64,000 bases of DNA from Anaerolineae bacterium (GTDB taxonomy: Bacteria > Chloroflexota > Anaerolineae > Aggregatilineales > UBA3940): contig JAFGOY010000038.1 of NCBI GenBank assembly GCA_016926255.1, positions 83,910 through 147,909 on the forward strand, read 5' to 3'. This document shows, piece by piece, positions 63,917-64,000 of the stretch. The notes under the pieces were generated by a model. The model was given only the letters and a program-made list of their open reading frames with translations. It was not told where the DNA came from and did no database searches. Every line of letters starts with the position of its first letter. Positions within the stretch are counted from its first letter, which is position 1. The translations under genes were made by a program, and so were the position numbers.

Positions 63917-64000
63917 AGTACTACAGCCGCAGATAAGGTGGCGGAAGCCCTCAAGCGGGCGAACGAGCAAAACGGCGGCGATAATGAGCAGCTTTTGCGC
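63764..64000 (+). CDS. Possible 5' part of a gene running off the window
   Basis: A plus-strand frame is open from 63725 to the last base. Its final 23 codons read like real protein (DKVAEALKRANEQNGG then DNEQLLR), with the opposite strand giving the Leu/Ser/Arg-rich shadow expected of a coding region. The start is unclear: no ATG in frame, only a TTG at 63764 or a GTG at 63938, and the repeats run through its first half. Could be chance. Confidence 0.25.
   Translation, partial: MSRDNNQSSNRLSPKERLPVLIIKTAHVFDNTYFLHIYRAIIDQSSNQSSPSTTAADKVAEALKRANEQNGGDNEQLLR

Overview
The window reads like a chromosome segment of a free-living, moderately GC-rich bacterium. The gene families (TPR-CHAT protein beside an ECF-like sigma factor, several STAND/NACHT ATPases, an SLC45-type MFS carrier, PBP1C-like synthase, RtcB/archease, DksA-like zinc protein between ileS and an RluD-type synthase) and the free use of GTG and TTG starts are most reminiscent of Chloroflexota (Anaerolineae-like). 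That assignment is inference; no rRNA, tRNA or CRISPR array was seen.

Layout. 1-5.4 kb: housekeeping (J-domain-like protein, isoleucyl-tRNA synthetase, DksA/TraR-type zinc protein, pseudouridine synthase). 5.6-27.4 kb: a surface-polysaccharide island. It has a CapD/FlaA1-type nucleotide-sugar enzyme, a Wzm/Wzt-type ABC exporter with a glycan-recognition-type C-terminal domain, two methyltransferases, ten glycosyltransferases and two complete asparagine synthetases. One AsnB-containing operon runs rightwards and the other leftwards, meeting tail to tail at 20.3 kb. 27.5-31.6 kb: MFS transporter, AAC(3)-family acetyltransferase, SbcD-type nuclease, LURP-one-like protein.

31.8-43.9 kb: a signalling/conflict island. 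A sigma factor, a soluble HX3CX2C zinc-finger protein (candidate anti-sigma) and a large TPR-CHAT protease form one compact operon. It meets, with zero spacing, a NACHT ATPase carrying a formylglycine-generating-enzyme-like C-terminus. Then come a small Gly-rich/helical protein and a NACHT-HEAT ATPase that converge with a 33-base overlap. The sigma/zinc-finger/CHAT operon is the most interesting element: it has the parts needed for a protease that frees a sigma factor by cutting its inhibitor, with no CRISPR component in sight.

44-49.3 kb: a membrane-anchored coiled-coil protein, then a glycosyltransferase with a WbpB/WbpD/WbpE-like set that would make a 2,3-diacetamido sugar. 49.4-57.3 kb (minus strand): PBP1C-like synthase, M1-type lipoprotein peptidase, a TIM-barrel/M23 peptidase, and the RNA-repair pair RtcB and archease. 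57.5-63.1 kb (minus strand): a recombination module of a small protein, two overlapping large tyrosine recombinases (the second with a C-terminal excisionase-like helix-turn-helix) and an XRE-like regulator. It is bordered on the left by a dense cluster of TTGCCG/CGGCAA palindromes and on the right by two minus-strand terminators and three spaced repeats with palindromic cores.
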